Assembly (NCBI RefSeq): GCF_019145235.1
Contig: NZ_JAHSTV010000001.1
Coordinates: 248,001 to 312,000, forward strand
From: Pseudomonas farris
GTDB lineage: Bacteria > Pseudomonadota > Gammaproteobacteria > Pseudomonadales > Pseudomonadaceae
Direction of reading: 5' to 3'
DNA length: 64,000 nt
The position numbers and the translations under genes are program-made. The notes below the pieces were generated by a model that did no database searches, was not told the DNA's origin, and worked only from the letters and a program-made list of their open reading frames with translations. This document shows, one piece after another, positions 35,352 to 45,185 of this stretch. The first letter of the stretch is position 1; the number at the start of each line of letters is the position of its first letter.

Positions 35352-36807
35352 ACCACGACCTCCCGTCCCGCGTAATCAGTGCAATGGAGCTCATCGGCCC
35401 CCACGACCCGGCCGCGTACGGCTTGGGCGCATCACCGGATTTTTTCCACCCGGCGATCAACTGGTCACACCACTTCCACGCGGCTTCGATTTCATCTTTA
35501 CGGACAAACAAGTTCTGATTGCCGCGCATCACTTCCAGCAACAACCGCTCGTAGGCGTCGGGAATCCGCGCGCTGCGATAGGTGTCGGAAAAATTCAGCT
35601 GCAACGGACCGCTGCGCAGCTGCATGCCCTTGTCCAGGCCTTGTTCTTTAGTCATCACGCGCAAGGAAATACCTTCGTCCGGTTGCAGGCGGATGATCAG
35701 TTTGTTGCTGATCTGCAAGCGCTGCTCGGGGGCGAAGATGTAGTGCGACGGTTCCTTGAAGTGGATGACAATCTGCGACAGTTTTTGCGGCATGCGCTTG
35801 CCGGTCCGCAGGTAAAACGGCACGCCGGCCCAGCGCCAGTTACGAATATCGGCGCGCAGGGCGACGAAGGTTTCGGTGTCGCTCTGGGTGTTGGAGTTAG
35901 GCTCCTCCAGATACCCGGGTACCGATTTGCCTTCGCTGTGACCGGCGATGTACTGGCCGCGCACCACTTGAGTGGTCAGGCCTTCCGGGCTGATCGGCGC
36001 CAGGGCCTTGAGGACTTTGACTTTCTCGTCGCGAATGCTGTCGGCAGACAGGTCTGCCGGCGGGTCCATGGCGATCAGGCAGAGCAGTTGCAGCAGGTGA
36101 TTCTGGATCATGTCCCGCAGCTGCCCGGCCTTGTCGAAATAGCCCCAACGGCCTTCGATCCCGACCTTCTCGGCCACGGTGATTTCCACGTGGGAGATGT
36201 AATTCTGGTTCCACTGGGTTTCGAACAGGCTGTTGGCGAAACGCAGGGCGATCAGGTTTTGTACGGTCTCTTTGCCCAGATAGTGGTCGATGCGGTAAGT
36301 GCGGTTCTCCGGGAAGAACTGCGCCACGGCGTCGTTGACCTTGCGCGAGGATTCCAGGTCCGAACCGATGGGTTTTTCCAGCACTACACGGGTGTTTTCG
36401 GTCAGGCCGACCTTCGACAGGTTCTCGCAAATAGCGCCATAAACCGCTGCCGGAGTGGCGAAGTAGGCAATCACTCGCTGGGCGCTGCCAGCCTGCTCGG
36501 CCAGGGCGACGTAATCGTCAGCCTTGAGGAAGTCGACGTGCAGGTAGCTCAAACGGGCCAGGAAGCGCTCGACCACCGCTTCATCCAGCTCTTTGGCGCC
36601 CACGTAACGGCGCAGCTCAGTGGCGATGAATGCCAGATGCTGTTGCTCGCTGCCGGGTTCACGGGCCAGCGCGATAATACGCGTATCCTCATGAAGCAGG
36701 CCGGCACCATCGAGTTGATAGAGGGCAGGAAACAGCTTGCGCAGGGCTAGATCGCCGAGAGCGCCGAACAAGGCAAAGGTGCACGGTTCAACCGTAATCG
36801 AAGGCAT
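35338..36807 (-). CDS. zwf: Glucose-6-phosphate 1-dehydrogenase
   Basis: A 489-residue enzyme with the nucleotide-binding [18 protein letters not shown] at 12-29 and the substrate motif RIDHYLGKE near 175. It oxidises glucose-6-phosphate to the lactone, giving NAD(P)H. First gene of zwf-pgl-eda and divergent from hexR. A HexR-type box lies 66 bp upstream and a CA-rich Crc-type motif overlaps the weak ribosome binding site, so both transcriptional and translational control are likely. Confidence 0.96.
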   Translation of the reverse strand: MPSITVEPCTFALFGALGDLALRKLFPALYQLDGAGLLHEDTRIIALAREPGSEQQHLAFIATELRRYVGAKELDEAVVERFLARLSYLHVDFLKADDYVALAEQAGSAQRVIAYFATPAAVYGAICENLSKVGLTENTRVVLEKPIGSDLESSRKVNDAVAQFFPENRTYRIDHYLGKETVQNLIALRFANSLFETQWNQNYISHVEITVAEKVGIEGRWGYFDKAGQLRDMIQNHLLQLLCLIAMDPPADLSADSIRDEKVKVLKALAPISPEGLTTQVVRGQYIAGHSEGKSVPGYLEEPNSNTQSDTETFVALRADIRNWRWAGVPFYLRTGKRMPQKLSQIVIHFKEPSHYIFAPEQRLQISNKLIIRLQPDEGISLRVMTKEQGLDKGMQLRSGPLQLNFSDTYRSARIPDAYERLLLEVMRGNQNLFVRKDEIEAAWKWCDQLIAGWKKSGDAPKPYAAGSWGPMSSIALITRDGRSWYGDI

Positions 36808-36812
36808 GATGT

Positions 36813-36820
36813 TTGTTCTT
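36813..36820 (-). promoter_or_regulatory. Crc/Hfq-type CA motif at zwf
   Basis: Minus-strand AAGAACAA, 5 nt before the zwf ATG, fits AAnAAnAA. No other obvious Shine-Dalgarno is present. Confidence 0.45.
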
Positions 36821-36872
36821 TTATCAAGTTAAGCTACAAATACCTTTTTTCAAGGCATCACTCAAGGGAAAA

Positions 36873-36888
36873 TGTAGTAATAACCACA
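36873..36888. promoter_or_regulatory. HexR box upstream of zwf
   Basis: TGTAGTAATAACCACA is an inverted repeat TGTRGT-N4-ACYACA, matching the HexR-type palindrome, placed between zwf and hexR. KDPG should release HexR and induce the operon. Confidence 0.65.
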
Positions 36889-37026
36889 ACATTTTCGCAA
36901 AATACAGATTCCGAGTGGTGGTCGATCGGAGCCATCAGTAGGATAGGCCACCGTTATGGGTCGTATCAAAGGCCCAATTTGCATTAGCCGAACGCTTATT
37001 TGCGCTGCTGACCTAAGGAACATGTA

Positions 37027-37896
37027 ATGGACCGCGTGCGAAATTTACTGGAACAGATCCAGAATCGCCTTGAAGACCTGAACAAGGCAGAACGCAAAGT
37101 CGCCGAAGTGATCCTGCTCAACCCAGAGCAGGCCACCCGGTTCAGCATCGCCGCCCTCGCCCAAGCCTCTAAGGTCAGCGAGCCGACGGTCAACCGTTTC
37201 TGCCGTTCGTTCGGTGTCAGCGGCTACCCGGAACTGAAACTGCAGCTGGCCCAGAGCCTGGCCAGTGGCGCGGCGTATGTCAGCCGGGCGGTTGAAGCCG
37301 ATGACAATCCGGAAGCGTATACGAAAAAGATTTTCGGCAGCGCCATCGCCTCTTTGGACAGTGCGTTGCAGGCGCTTGACCCGAACCTGATCAGTCGCGC
37401 CGTCGACCTGTTGATCCAGGCCCGGCAGATCCACTTCTTCGGCCTCGGCGCCTCGGCCCCGGTGGCGCTGGATGCGCAGCACAAGTTCTTCCGCTTCAAC
37501 CTGGCGGTGACTGCCCATGCCGACGTGCTGATGCAACGCATGATTGCTTCGGTGGCCCATACCGGTGAGTTGTTCGTGATCATTTCCTACACCGGCCGCA
37601 CCCGCGAACTGGTGGAAGTGGCGCGCATCGCCCGGGAAAACGGCGCTTCAGTGCTGGGTTTGACGGCCGAGGGGTCGCCACTGGCCAAGGCCAGTACCTT
37701 GAGCCTGAACATTCCGCTGCCGGAAGACACCGACATCTACATGCCGATGACGTCGCGGATCATTCAGTTGACCGTGCTCGATGTGCTCGCCACCGGCATG
37801 ACCCTGCGCCGGGGCGTGGATTTCCAGCCGCATTTGCGCAAGATCAAGGAAAGCCTGAATGCCAGTCGGTATCCGATTGGGGATGAGTTTAATTAA
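37027..37896 (+). CDS. hexR: HexR transcriptional regulator of glucose metabolism
   Basis: A 289-residue RpiR-family repressor: N-terminal helix-turn-helix (about 1-77, with [19 protein letters not shown]) and a C-terminal SIS sugar-phosphate-binding domain (about 120-260, with [18 protein letters not shown] and [14 protein letters not shown]). In pseudomonads HexR represses zwf-pgl-eda, edd-glk and gap and is relieved by KDPG. It is divergent from zwf, and HexR boxes are found at both expected places in this window. Confidence 0.95.
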   Translation: MDRVRNLLEQIQNRLEDLNKAERKVAEVILLNPEQATRFSIAALAQASKVSEPTVNRFCRSFGVSGYPELKLQLAQSLASGAAYVSRAVEADDNPEAYTKKIFGSAIASLDSALQALDPNLISRAVDLLIQARQIHFFGLGASAPVALDAQHKFFRFNLAVTAHADVLMQRMIASVAHTGELFVIISYTGRTRELVEVARIARENGASVLGLTAEGSPLAKASTLSLNIPLPEDTDIYMPMTSRIIQLTVLDVLATGMTLRRGVDFQPHLRKIKESLNASRYPIGDEFN

Positions 37897-37929
37897 CCCA
37901 ATCTGAGTTTTATATCGCCTGACAAGCCG

Positions 37930-38028
37930 CCTTCGCGAGCAAGCCCGCTCCCACATTAGATCTTCAGTGGACACAGTATTTGTGTTCAAAGCAGATCCAC
38001 TGTGGGAGCGGGCTTGCTCGCAAAGGCG
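37930..38028. repeat. REP pair, reverse arrangement
   Basis: TTCGCGAGCAAGCCCGCTCCCAC and GTGGGAGCGGGCTTGCTCGC about 50 bp apart, between convergent hexR and the mutarotase gene. Confidence 0.85.
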
Positions 38029-38054
38029 ATACCCGCAACACCCTGGATCTTGAG

Positions 38055-38909
38055 CTAAGCCCCAACCCGCGCCTGCAAACTCAAATGCGCCCTTTCTCCC
38101 GGTGCCAGGCACAGGCTGTCGGTCCCGCCGCTGGCTGCCTCCACACAGACGAACTCTAAAACCTCATTCCAGCTCACCCCCAGCAACGGCCGCGAGCCGG
38201 GATGCCAGACCACCGTGTCCGCATGGTCACCGGTATCGATGCACAGCTGCCGCTGCCAGGCGTGGTCCATGAGCTGCAATTCGCCGTCATGCTGGAACAC
38301 TCGCTGACAACCGCCGTCGACCCTCAACTCGCCTTCCTGCTGGCAAACCTGGCGGCTCAACTGGTCGTAACCTTGCGCGCCGTCGAGCCCAGACAGCGCT
38401 ACCTCACCCACGTCACCAATACGCCAATAGGCGTGCAACGCCTGGCTCAACTGGCACGGCATGTCGTCCTGATGCTCGGTGCTCAGGTGCAAATCCATGC
38501 GTTCGCCCAGGTGCGCATGCAAGTCCACTTGCCAGTCGCACAGCTGTAACTGCCAGTGCAGGCGCACGCCATCGTCATCACTGCTGCTGTCGAGCAGTTT
38601 CCAGTCGAGCAAACGCGCCCAACCATGGGACGGCCAGGCGTTTTCGCTCGGATGACGGCCGTACCACGGCCAGCACACCGGCACACCGCCGCGAATCGCA
38701 CCGACATGTGGCCACTTCGCCGCGCACCACAGCCAGGGCTTCTGACCCTTTGGCTGGAAGTGCAGCAACTGCGCGCCCTGCCGACTGAACACCGCCTGAC
38801 ACAGCGGATGGTCGATCACCAGCACGTCGCGCATCTGGTAGCGCTCCCACGCGAACACCGGACGTTCGCGCAAGGATTTGAAGAAGCGTTGTAGCGGATG
38901 CTCAAGCAT
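38055..38909 (-). CDS. yeaD: D-hexose-6-phosphate mutarotase (YeaD family)
   Basis: A 284-residue beta-sandwich epimerase of the aldose-1-epimerase superfamily. IRGGVPVCWPWYGRHP and AWPSHGWARLLDW contain conserved substrate-binding Arg and His residues of the YeaD group. It would interconvert alpha and beta glucose-6-phosphate, supplying the beta anomer to Zwf. It follows oprB on the minus strand, but a terminator and a 108-bp palindromic element separate them. Confidence 0.9.
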   Translation of the reverse strand: MLEHPLQRFFKSLRERPVFAWERYQMRDVLVIDHPLCQAVFSRQGAQLLHFQPKGQKPWLWCAAKWPHVGAIRGGVPVCWPWYGRHPSENAWPSHGWARLLDWKLLDSSSDDDGVRLHWQLQLCDWQVDLHAHLGERMDLHLSTEHQDDMPCQLSQALHAYWRIGDVGEVALSGLDGAQGYDQLSRQVCQQEGELRVDGGCQRVFQHDGELQLMDHAWQRQLCIDTGDHADTVVWHPGSRPLLGVSWNEVLEFVCVEAASGGTDSLCLAPGERAHLSLQARVGA

Positions 38910-38941
38910 GTGCCACGGTCCTGAAAATCATTTTTCTACCT

Positions 38942-39049
38942 GATCGTTCCCACGCTTTGCGTGGGAATGCATCCCGTGACGCTCTGCGTCACATACGATG
39001 GACGCAGAGCGTCCAGAGCGGCGTTACCACGCAGAGCGTGGGAACGATC
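38942..39049. repeat. 108-bp palindromic intergenic element
   Basis: Ends are inverted repeats GATCGTTCCCACGC/GCGTGGGAACGATC, with an internal pair built on GACGCTCTGCGTC / GACGCAGAGCGTC. It differs from the REP class. A partial relative (TTCCCACGCTCCGCGTG) occurs at 17968-17984. It looks like a dispersed non-autonomous (MITE-like) repeat of pseudomonads. Confidence 0.75.
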
Positions 39050-39080
39050 TGTCCAAGGGGTGTGCTGCCCCCAAAAAAAA

Positions 39081-39102
39081 GCGGACAGCCATGGCCGTCC
39101 GC
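39081..39102 (-). terminator. Terminator of oprB
   Basis: GCGGAC/GTCCGC stem around GGCCATGGCC-type centre; the minus strand continues into eight T, 38 nt after oprB. Confidence 0.85.
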
Positions 39103-39140
39103 AAAAATGCGCACATAGAGAGGAGCTTATCGCAACAGCG

Positions 39141-40487
39141 TTAGAACACCGACTGAATTTTCAGACCGGCCACCAGAGCATTGTCGACTTCATCCACACC
39201 GCCCGGGTGAGTGATGTATTGCAGGTTAGGACGGACGGTCAGCCAGTTGGTAACGTGGAAGCCGTAGTTGATTTCGTAGTTGTACTCGGTGGAACGCAAC
39301 GGCGCGAACAGCGGATCGTTGTAGTCGCTGACACCATTGGCGGCGTTGACCAGTTCGGCGTTTTTCTTCACGTCATCGTTGACATGGATACGGGCAAAAC
39401 CGATCCCGACGTCATCTTTTGGACGTGCGTCGAATGGGCCCTTGTACACAAACATCAGCGACTGGTAGTTATCGACGATGTTGGTGTCCTTGTCGTGGAA
39501 GGTGGCGTTGGCCGCGATGTTCAGACCGCGTGAAGCATCACCGTTGTGGGTGGTGAGTTGTTGCTGCGCCACAAACCAGTAGCCATGCTTGCTGTCGTGG
39601 CTGCGATAGGAGTTACCTGTGGTCGCTGCGTCATTGTCGTTGTCGTCTTTACGGACGTCATCGGCATCGGCCGTGCTCTTGTAGTAACCCACACGGTATT
39701 CGCCCGGCAGGTTGTTGACCTTCGGTGACCAGACCAGTTCGACCGGCAAGACGGTGCCCTTGGTACCACTGCCGCTGAGCTTGAAGCCGTTACCGTGCTC
39801 CAGTTGCGACGGGTTCTGATTGTACGCGCCGATCTGCGCATAGAACTCAGGCGTGATGTTGTACTTCACGCGAACCGCCGCCTGCATGACCGGCCAGTTG
39901 TACCAGATGTTGGTAGCCCAGTTACCCGCTTGGGAACCGCAGAACGCCAGGTTCTGGAACTCGCAAGGGAAGGTGTTGAAATCTTCGCCTTCGCCGAAGT
40001 AACCGGCCTTGACGTCCAGTTTACCGTCGAGGAACTGGTGCTTGATCCACAACTGGGTCAGACGGACCATGTGGCCACGGCCGTAGACTTCCTGGGAAGA
40101 ACTCAAGGTGCCGGCACGCGGGTCGCCGACACGGTCATTGGAGATGTTCTCACCGTTACGGTTGGTGAGCTGGATCTTGGCTTGTGTGTTATCCCAGCCC
40201 CACAGCTTTTCCAGGTCCAGTGCCACGCCCAGGCCAAACTGGTCGGCGTAACGCGCCGTCTTGTCGTCGTTGTAGCCGCCATGCAGGTTGGCGCCCACTT
40301 CACCGACGTAGTCGGCCTTGATGTCGATACCTTGTTCGATCAGCTTGGTCCGCTCGCCGCCCCAATCCCCGGTCATCCACTGCGAGTCGGCACTGAACGC
40401 GTCAGCCGCTTGCACGCTACCGGCCAGCATCATTGCCGCAATCGCTGACAACTGGCAGATAAGCTGAGCGTTGTTCTTCTTCTTCAT
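39141..40487 (-). CDS. oprB: Carbohydrate-selective porin OprB
   Basis: A 448-residue outer-membrane beta-barrel with signal peptide (cleavage near VQA/AD, about 27). WMTGDWGGERTKLIEQGIDI is the conserved OprB start of the mature protein, and the C-terminus ends in Phe as expected for BAM recognition. It lets glucose and other sugars enter the periplasm for the Gts transporter. It follows gtsD with a REPIN between. A CA-rich motif 20 nt before the ATG suggests Crc/Hfq control. Confidence 0.95.
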   Translation of the reverse strand: MKKKNNAQLICQLSAIAAMMLAGSVQAADAFSADSQWMTGDWGGERTKLIEQGIDIKADYVGEVGANLHGGYNDDKTARYADQFGLGVALDLEKLWGWDNTQAKIQLTNRNGENISNDRVGDPRAGTLSSSQEVYGRGHMVRLTQLWIKHQFLDGKLDVKAGYFGEGEDFNTFPCEFQNLAFCGSQAGNWATNIWYNWPVMQAAVRVKYNITPEFYAQIGAYNQNPSQLEHGNGFKLSGSGTKGTVLPVELVWSPKVNNLPGEYRVGYYKSTADADDVRKDDNDNDAATTGNSYRSHDSKHGYWFVAQQQLTTHNGDASRGLNIAANATFHDKDTNIVDNYQSLMFVYKGPFDARPKDDVGIGFARIHVNDDVKKNAELVNAANGVSDYNDPLFAPLRSTEYNYEINYGFHVTNWLTVRPNLQYITHPGGVDEVDNALVAGLKIQSVF

Positions 40488-40506
40488 CCCTACATCCTCG
40501 TCTTTA

Positions 40507-40514
40507 TTGTTATT
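40507..40514 (-). promoter_or_regulatory. Crc/Hfq-type CA motif upstream of oprB
   Basis: Minus-strand AATAACAA, within AATAACAATAAAG, 20 nt before the oprB start and just before GACGAGGA. Confidence 0.6.
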
Positions 40515-40579
40515 AACTGTTTTTATCTAACGCGGTTTACATCGATTGCGACGGATGTCCCCATCTGCCGCGAATCCCC

Positions 40580-40668
40580 CTGTGGGAGCGGGCTTGCTCG
40601 CGAAGGCGGTGTGTCAGTCGACATCTGTTGAATGTCAGACCGCTTTCGCGAGCAAGCCCGCTCCCACA
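40580..40668. repeat. REPIN between gtsD and oprB
   Basis: Inverted GTGGGAGCGGGCTTGCTCGC pair inside the glucose uptake gene run. Confidence 0.9.
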
Positions 40669-40678
40669 TTTTTGATCT

Positions 40679-41839
40679 TCAGCGGCCTTTGAATTGGGCT
40701 ACGTTGGCGCTGTGAGCTTCAGCTTTCGGCAGGCCGGCCACCCCCAGGCGTTCACCGGTCTTGGCATCGAACAACAGCACTTTCGATGGATCGAATTGCA
40801 GGGTCAGGGTCTCGCCCACGGCCGGCGCGACATCCGGTGCCAGGCGGCAGCAGACTTTGGTGTCGTTGAGATTGACGAACACCAGGGTGTCGGGACCGGT
40901 CGGTTCGGTGACCTGCACTTCGGCACGAATGGTCGGCAAACCATTCGGCTCGCTGCCCGCCAGAACGATCTGCTCCGGGCGCATGCCGAGGATCACTTCG
41001 CGGTCTTCGAGCCCGGCGTCCTGCATGCCCAGCGGCAATTCGCAGCGCGCCTGACCGCTGTCGAGCAGCGCTACCAACCGACCTTCCTTACGCTGCAAAC
41101 GCAGGGGGATGAAGTTCATCGGCGGCGAACCGATGAAGCTCGCCACGAACAGGTTGGCCGGGTTGTTGTAGATGTCTTTCGGCGTGCCGAATTGCTGAAT
41201 GATCCCGTCCTTCATCACCGCCACTTTGTCGCCCAGGGTCATGGCTTCAATCTGGTCGTGGGTCACGTAGACCGTGGTGGTTTTCAGGCGCTGGTGCATC
41301 AGTTTCATTTCGGTGCGCATCTCGACCCGCAGCTTGGCGTCGAGGTTGGACAGCGGTTCGTCGAATAGGTAAATCTTTGGTCGCCGAGCCAATGCCCGGC
41401 CCATGGCCACGCGCTGTTGTTGACCGCCGGAAAGCTGGCCCGGTTTGCGGCTCAGCAGGTGTTCGATTTGCAGCAGTTTGGCCACGCGAGCGACTTCTTC
41501 GTCGATTTCGGCGGTGGGCATTTTGCGAATCTTCAGGCCGAACGCGATGTTGTCGCGCACGCTCATGGTCGGGTACAGCGCATAAGACTGGAACACCATG
41601 GCGATGTCGCGATCTTTCGGGCTCATGCCGCTGATGTCGGCGTCGTCCACCAGGATCGCCCCGCCGCTGATGTTTTCCAGACCGGCGATGCAGTTCATCA
41701 GCGTGGATTTACCGCAGCCCGATGGGCCGACCAGGATCAGGAACTCCCCGTCATCGATCTTCAGTTCGATGTTTTTCAGGGTGTCCGGCAGACCGGCGCC
41801 GTAGGTTTTGTTGACGTTACGTAATTCGAGAGTTGCCAT
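40679..41839 (-). CDS. gtsD: Glucose ABC transporter ATP-binding protein
   Basis: A 386-residue MalK/UgpC-type ATPase: Walker A GPSGCGKST near 38, signature LSGGQQQRVAMGRAL, Walker B IYLFDEPLSNLD, switch VTHDQIEAMTL, and a C-terminal regulatory OB-like domain (from about 240). It energises glucose import through GtsBC. It begins 3 nt after gtsC. Also known as gltK in P. aeruginosa. Confidence 0.94.
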   Translation of the reverse strand: MATLELRNVNKTYGAGLPDTLKNIELKIDDGEFLILVGPSGCGKSTLMNCIAGLENISGGAILVDDADISGMSPKDRDIAMVFQSYALYPTMSVRDNIAFGLKIRKMPTAEIDEEVARVAKLLQIEHLLSRKPGQLSGGQQQRVAMGRALARRPKIYLFDEPLSNLDAKLRVEMRTEMKLMHQRLKTTTVYVTHDQIEAMTLGDKVAVMKDGIIQQFGTPKDIYNNPANLFVASFIGSPPMNFIPLRLQRKEGRLVALLDSGQARCELPLGMQDAGLEDREVILGMRPEQIVLAGSEPNGLPTIRAEVQVTEPTGPDTLVFVNLNDTKVCCRLAPDVAPAVGETLTLQFDPSKVLLFDAKTGERLGVAGLPKAEAHSANVAQFKGR

Positions 41840-41842
41840 GTT

Positions 41843-42688
41843 CTACCCCTTGACCGCGCCGGACGTCAGCCCACGCAGGAAATACTTGCCAGCGAATATG
41901 TAGACCAGCAGTGTCGGCAGCCCGGCGATCATCGCGGCGGCCATATCAACGTTGTATTCCTTGGCCCCGGTGCTGGTGTTGACCAGGTTGTTCAGGGCCA
42001 CGGTAATCGGCTGGGCATCGCCACTGGCGAAGACCACACCGAACAGGAAGTCATTCCAGATTTGCGTGAACTGCCAGATCAGGCAGACCATCACGATCGG
42101 GATCGACATCGGCAGCAGAATCTTCCAGAAAATCGTGAAGAAGCCCGCGCCATCCAGTCGCGCCGCCTTGACCAGCGCATCCGGAATGCTCACGTAGTAG
42201 TTGCGGAAGAACAGCGTGGTAAACGCCAGGCCGTAGACCACGTGCACCAGCACCAGGCCCGTGGTGGTGTTGGCCAGGCCGATCTTGCCGAGGGTGAACG
42301 AGGCTGGCAGCAGCACGGTCTGGAACGGCAGGAAGCAGCCGAACAACAGCAGACCGAAGAACAGTTGCGAACCACGGAAGCGCCACATCGACAGCACATA
42401 GCCGTTCATGGCACCGATGAACGTAGAGATCAGCACTGCCGGGACGGTGATTTTCACCGAGTTCCAGAAGTAGCTGCCGACACTGTCCCAGGCCTTGATC
42501 CAGCCGATGCCATCAATCACTTGCGGCCAGCTCAACAGGTTGCCGGTGCGGATGTCTTCCGGCGATTTGAAACTGGTCAGCAGCATCACCACCAGCGGGA
42601 CCAAATAGATCGCGGCGGCCAGCAACAGGGTTGCGTAGATGGCTATACGGCTGAAGCTGATGGCCGGTTTTCCGAGTTGATTACTCAT
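41843..42688 (-). CDS. gtsC: Glucose ABC transporter permease
   Basis: A 281-residue permease with six hydrophobic helices and the EAA loop (VKAARLDGAGFFTIFWKILLPM) that docks on the ATPase. It is the MalG-like partner of GtsB. It overlaps the end of gtsB by 8 nt and precedes gtsD by 3 nt, an operon arrangement. Confidence 0.93.
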   Translation of the reverse strand: MSNQLGKPAISFSRIAIYATLLLAAAIYLVPLVVMLLTSFKSPEDIRTGNLLSWPQVIDGIGWIKAWDSVGSYFWNSVKITVPAVLISTFIGAMNGYVLSMWRFRGSQLFFGLLLFGCFLPFQTVLLPASFTLGKIGLANTTTGLVLVHVVYGLAFTTLFFRNYYVSIPDALVKAARLDGAGFFTIFWKILLPMSIPIVMVCLIWQFTQIWNDFLFGVVFASGDAQPITVALNNLVNTSTGAKEYNVDMAAAMIAGLPTLLVYIFAGKYFLRGLTSGAVKG

Positions 42689-43589
42689 GGCGTTTGCCTC
42701 GCAATTCGGAGTACAGGTACGGCACCAAAATCGCCAGGATCGCGCCGAGCATCATCATGGCGCTCGCCGAACCAATGCCCATCTGGCCACGGCTGAAAGT
42801 GAAGGAGTACATGAACATCGCCGGCAGGTCAGACGAGTAGCCCGGGCCACCCGCGGTCATCGCCGCCACCAGGTCGAAGCTCTTGATCGCGATGTGCGCC
42901 AGGATCATGAAAGCGCTGAAGAACACCGGGCGCAGGCTCGGCAATACGATCTTCAGGTAGATGGTCGGCAGGCTCGCCCCGTCGACTTGCGCTGCGCGGA
43001 TGATCGATTGATCGACACCACGAAGGCCGGCCAGGAACATCGCCATCACAAACCCGGAGGCTTGCCACACGGCGGCGATCACCAGGCAATACACCACGCG
43101 ATCCTGATCCACCAGCCAGTCGAGACGGAAGCCTTCCCAGCCCCAGTCGCGCAGCATTTTGTCCAGACCCAGGCCTGGGTTAAGCAGCCATTTCCACGCG
43201 GTACCGGTGACGATCATCGAGAGCGCCATCGGGTACAGGTAAACGGTGCGAATGAAGCCTTCCTTGCGAATGCGCTGATCCAGCAGCACGGCGAGAAACA
43301 CGCCCAATACCAGGCTGATGCCGATGAACATGCCGCCGAACACCGCGAGGTTTTTGCTCGCGACCCACCAGCGATCGTTGTCCATCAGGCGAATGTATTG
43401 CTGCAGGCCGACCCACTTGTAGCTCGGCATGAAGCTGGAATTGGTGAAGGACAGTACGAATGTCCAGATGATGTAACCGTAAAAACCAACCAGGACGATC
43501 AGCATGCTTGGCGCCAAAACCAGCTTGGGGAGCCAGCGCTGCAGTGCGTCGAACGGTGAGGCTTTGCTGAAAACCGCCACAGAGCTCAT
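42681..43589 (-). CDS. gtsB: Glucose ABC transporter permease
   Basis: A 302-residue MalF-like permease with about six helices and the EAA loop IRAAQVDGASLPTIYLKIVL. The ATG at 43589 is preferred since the longer frame upstream would be translated from the REPIN. It pairs with GtsC. A REPIN lies between gtsA and gtsB, and the Shine-Dalgarno is weak, so the permeases may be made in smaller amounts than the binding protein. Confidence 0.92.
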   Translation of the reverse strand: MSSVAVFSKASPFDALQRWLPKLVLAPSMLIVLVGFYGYIIWTFVLSFTNSSFMPSYKWVGLQQYIRLMDNDRWWVASKNLAVFGGMFIGISLVLGVFLAVLLDQRIRKEGFIRTVYLYPMALSMIVTGTAWKWLLNPGLGLDKMLRDWGWEGFRLDWLVDQDRVVYCLVIAAVWQASGFVMAMFLAGLRGVDQSIIRAAQVDGASLPTIYLKIVLPSLRPVFFSAFMILAHIAIKSFDLVAAMTAGGPGYSSDLPAMFMYSFTFSRGQMGIGSASAMMMLGAILAILVPYLYSELRGKRHE

Positions 43590-43632
43590 CGGGATAATCC
43601 AGGTGAAGAGGAAAGAAATCGGCACGGCGATC

Positions 43633-43726
43633 CCTTGTGGGAGCGGGCTTGCTCGCGAAAGCGGTGTATCCGTCGACATCCAATGTTGAATGTCAGTCCG
43701 TCTTCGCGAGCAAGCCCGCTCCCACA
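43633..43726. repeat. REPIN inside the gts operon, between gtsA and gtsB
   Basis: Full inverted REP pair in the 159-bp gap between the binding protein and permease genes. Position parallels the REP between malE and malF in E. coli, which stabilises upstream mRNA. Confidence 0.9.
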
Positions 43727-43748
43727 TAGGGTCAAGCGGCGTCAGGGA

Positions 43749-45056
43749 TTACTGGGCAGCTTTAACAGCCGATGCCAGTTGTGCGCTGGCCTTGGCCGGA
43801 TCAGCGTTCTTGTCGTTCATGAAGTTGGTGACCACATCGAAGATCGCGCCCTGCACGGCCAGGGACGTGGCCATGTTGTGGGCCATGCTCGGTTGCAGGC
43901 CGCCCGTCTTCTCGTCAGCCAGGAAATCCTTGGCGGACGCTTGAGCGCAAGAATCGAAGCCCAGCGCGCTCATGTCGTTAAGCATGTCGGTACGCACCGG
44001 GATCGAGCCTTTGTTGATGCTGAAGACTTTCTGGAAGTCTTTGCCCAGAGCGACCTTGGCCAGGTCTTGTTGGGCGGCGATGTCGCCTTTGCGATCGGCT
44101 TTGAGCTTGAATACAGCCATCGAGTCGATGTTGTAGGTGAAGGCTTTTTCGGTGCCCGGGAACGGCACGCACTGGTAGTCCTTGCCCGCGACTTTCTTCG
44201 CGGCGGTCCATTCGCTCTTGGCCCAGTCGCCCATCATCTGCATGCCGGCCTTGCCATTGATGACGTCGGCGGCCGCGATGTTCCAGTCACGACCAGCGCG
44301 GTTCGGGTCCATGTAGCCGGTGATTTTTTTCAGCTCGGTGAAGGCCTTGGCCATCTCCGGCCCGGAGAGGGTTTTCTGATCCAGATCGACCAAGGCTTTC
44401 TTGTAACCGTCTGCGCCCATGACCGAGAGCACCACGTCTTCAAACACGGTGCTGTCCTGCCAAGGCTGGCCACCGTGGGCGAGCGCGATGAAGCCGGCGG
44501 CTTTGAGCTTGTCGCCAGCGGCATAGAATTCTTCGAGGGTGGTCGGCGCTTTTTCGATCCCGGCTTTCTTGAAGACTTCCGGGTTGATCCACAGCCAGTT
44601 GACGCGGTGGATGTTCACCGGCACGGCGACGTAATCGCCTTCGTATTTCACGGTGTCGGAGACTTTCTTGATCAGCAGGTTATCCCAGCCTTCGGACTTG
44701 GAAACGTCTTTGAGGGTGTCGGTGCTGAGCAGGCCAGTGCTGCCCCACTCCTGGATGTCCGGACCTTTGATCTGGGCAACGCCCGGCGGGTTACCGGCCA
44801 CGGCGCGGCTTTTGAGTACGGTCATGGCCGTGGAACCGCCACCGCCGGCGACTGCGCCGTCTTTCCAGGTGAAGCCGTCTTTTTCGACTTGGGCCTTGAG
44901 CACATCGACGGCCGCTTTTTCACCACCAGACGTCCACCAGTGAACGACTTCCACCGAACCTTTGGCATCGGCGGCAAGGGCACTGACAGGGAATGCAGCA
45001 ACGGGAAGCAGTGAAGCGAGAGAAATGACAGTAGCGAGGCGAGAAATCGCATTCAT
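43749..45056 (-). CDS. gtsA: Glucose ABC transporter periplasmic binding protein
   Basis: A 435-residue extracellular solute-binding protein (family 1) with signal peptide (cleavage near ALA/AD, residues 28-29). [17 protein letters not shown] starts the mature N-terminal lobe. It captures glucose in the periplasm and delivers it to GtsBC. GAAAGG precedes the ATG and a CA-rich motif directly abuts it, so translation should be sensitive to Crc/Hfq. The AGE epimerase gene is 129 nt upstream. Confidence 0.95.
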   Translation of the reverse strand: MNAISRLATVISLASLLPVAAFPVSALAADAKGSVEVVHWWTSGGEKAAVDVLKAQVEKDGFTWKDGAVAGGGGSTAMTVLKSRAVAGNPPGVAQIKGPDIQEWGSTGLLSTDTLKDVSKSEGWDNLLIKKVSDTVKYEGDYVAVPVNIHRVNWLWINPEVFKKAGIEKAPTTLEEFYAAGDKLKAAGFIALAHGGQPWQDSTVFEDVVLSVMGADGYKKALVDLDQKTLSGPEMAKAFTELKKITGYMDPNRAGRDWNIAAADVINGKAGMQMMGDWAKSEWTAAKKVAGKDYQCVPFPGTEKAFTYNIDSMAVFKLKADRKGDIAAQQDLAKVALGKDFQKVFSINKGSIPVRTDMLNDMSALGFDSCAQASAKDFLADEKTGGLQPSMAHNMATSLAVQGAIFDVVTNFMNDKNADPAKASAQLASAVKAAQ

Positions 45057-45071
45057 CTAGTAGTACCTTTC

Positions 45072-45079
45072 TTGTTGTT
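45072..45079 (-). promoter_or_regulatory. Crc/Hfq-type CA motif at gtsA
   Basis: Minus-strand AACAACAA immediately before GAAAGG, the gtsA ribosome binding site. Confidence 0.65.
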
Positions 45080-45185
45080 ATGCATGCAAGTCTGGTGCTT
45101 GCGCTGCATAGGATTCTAAACAGGGGATGCCCCTTCGCAGGTAACGAAGGGACGCGCGAATGTCACCATATGGTTACACAACTGA

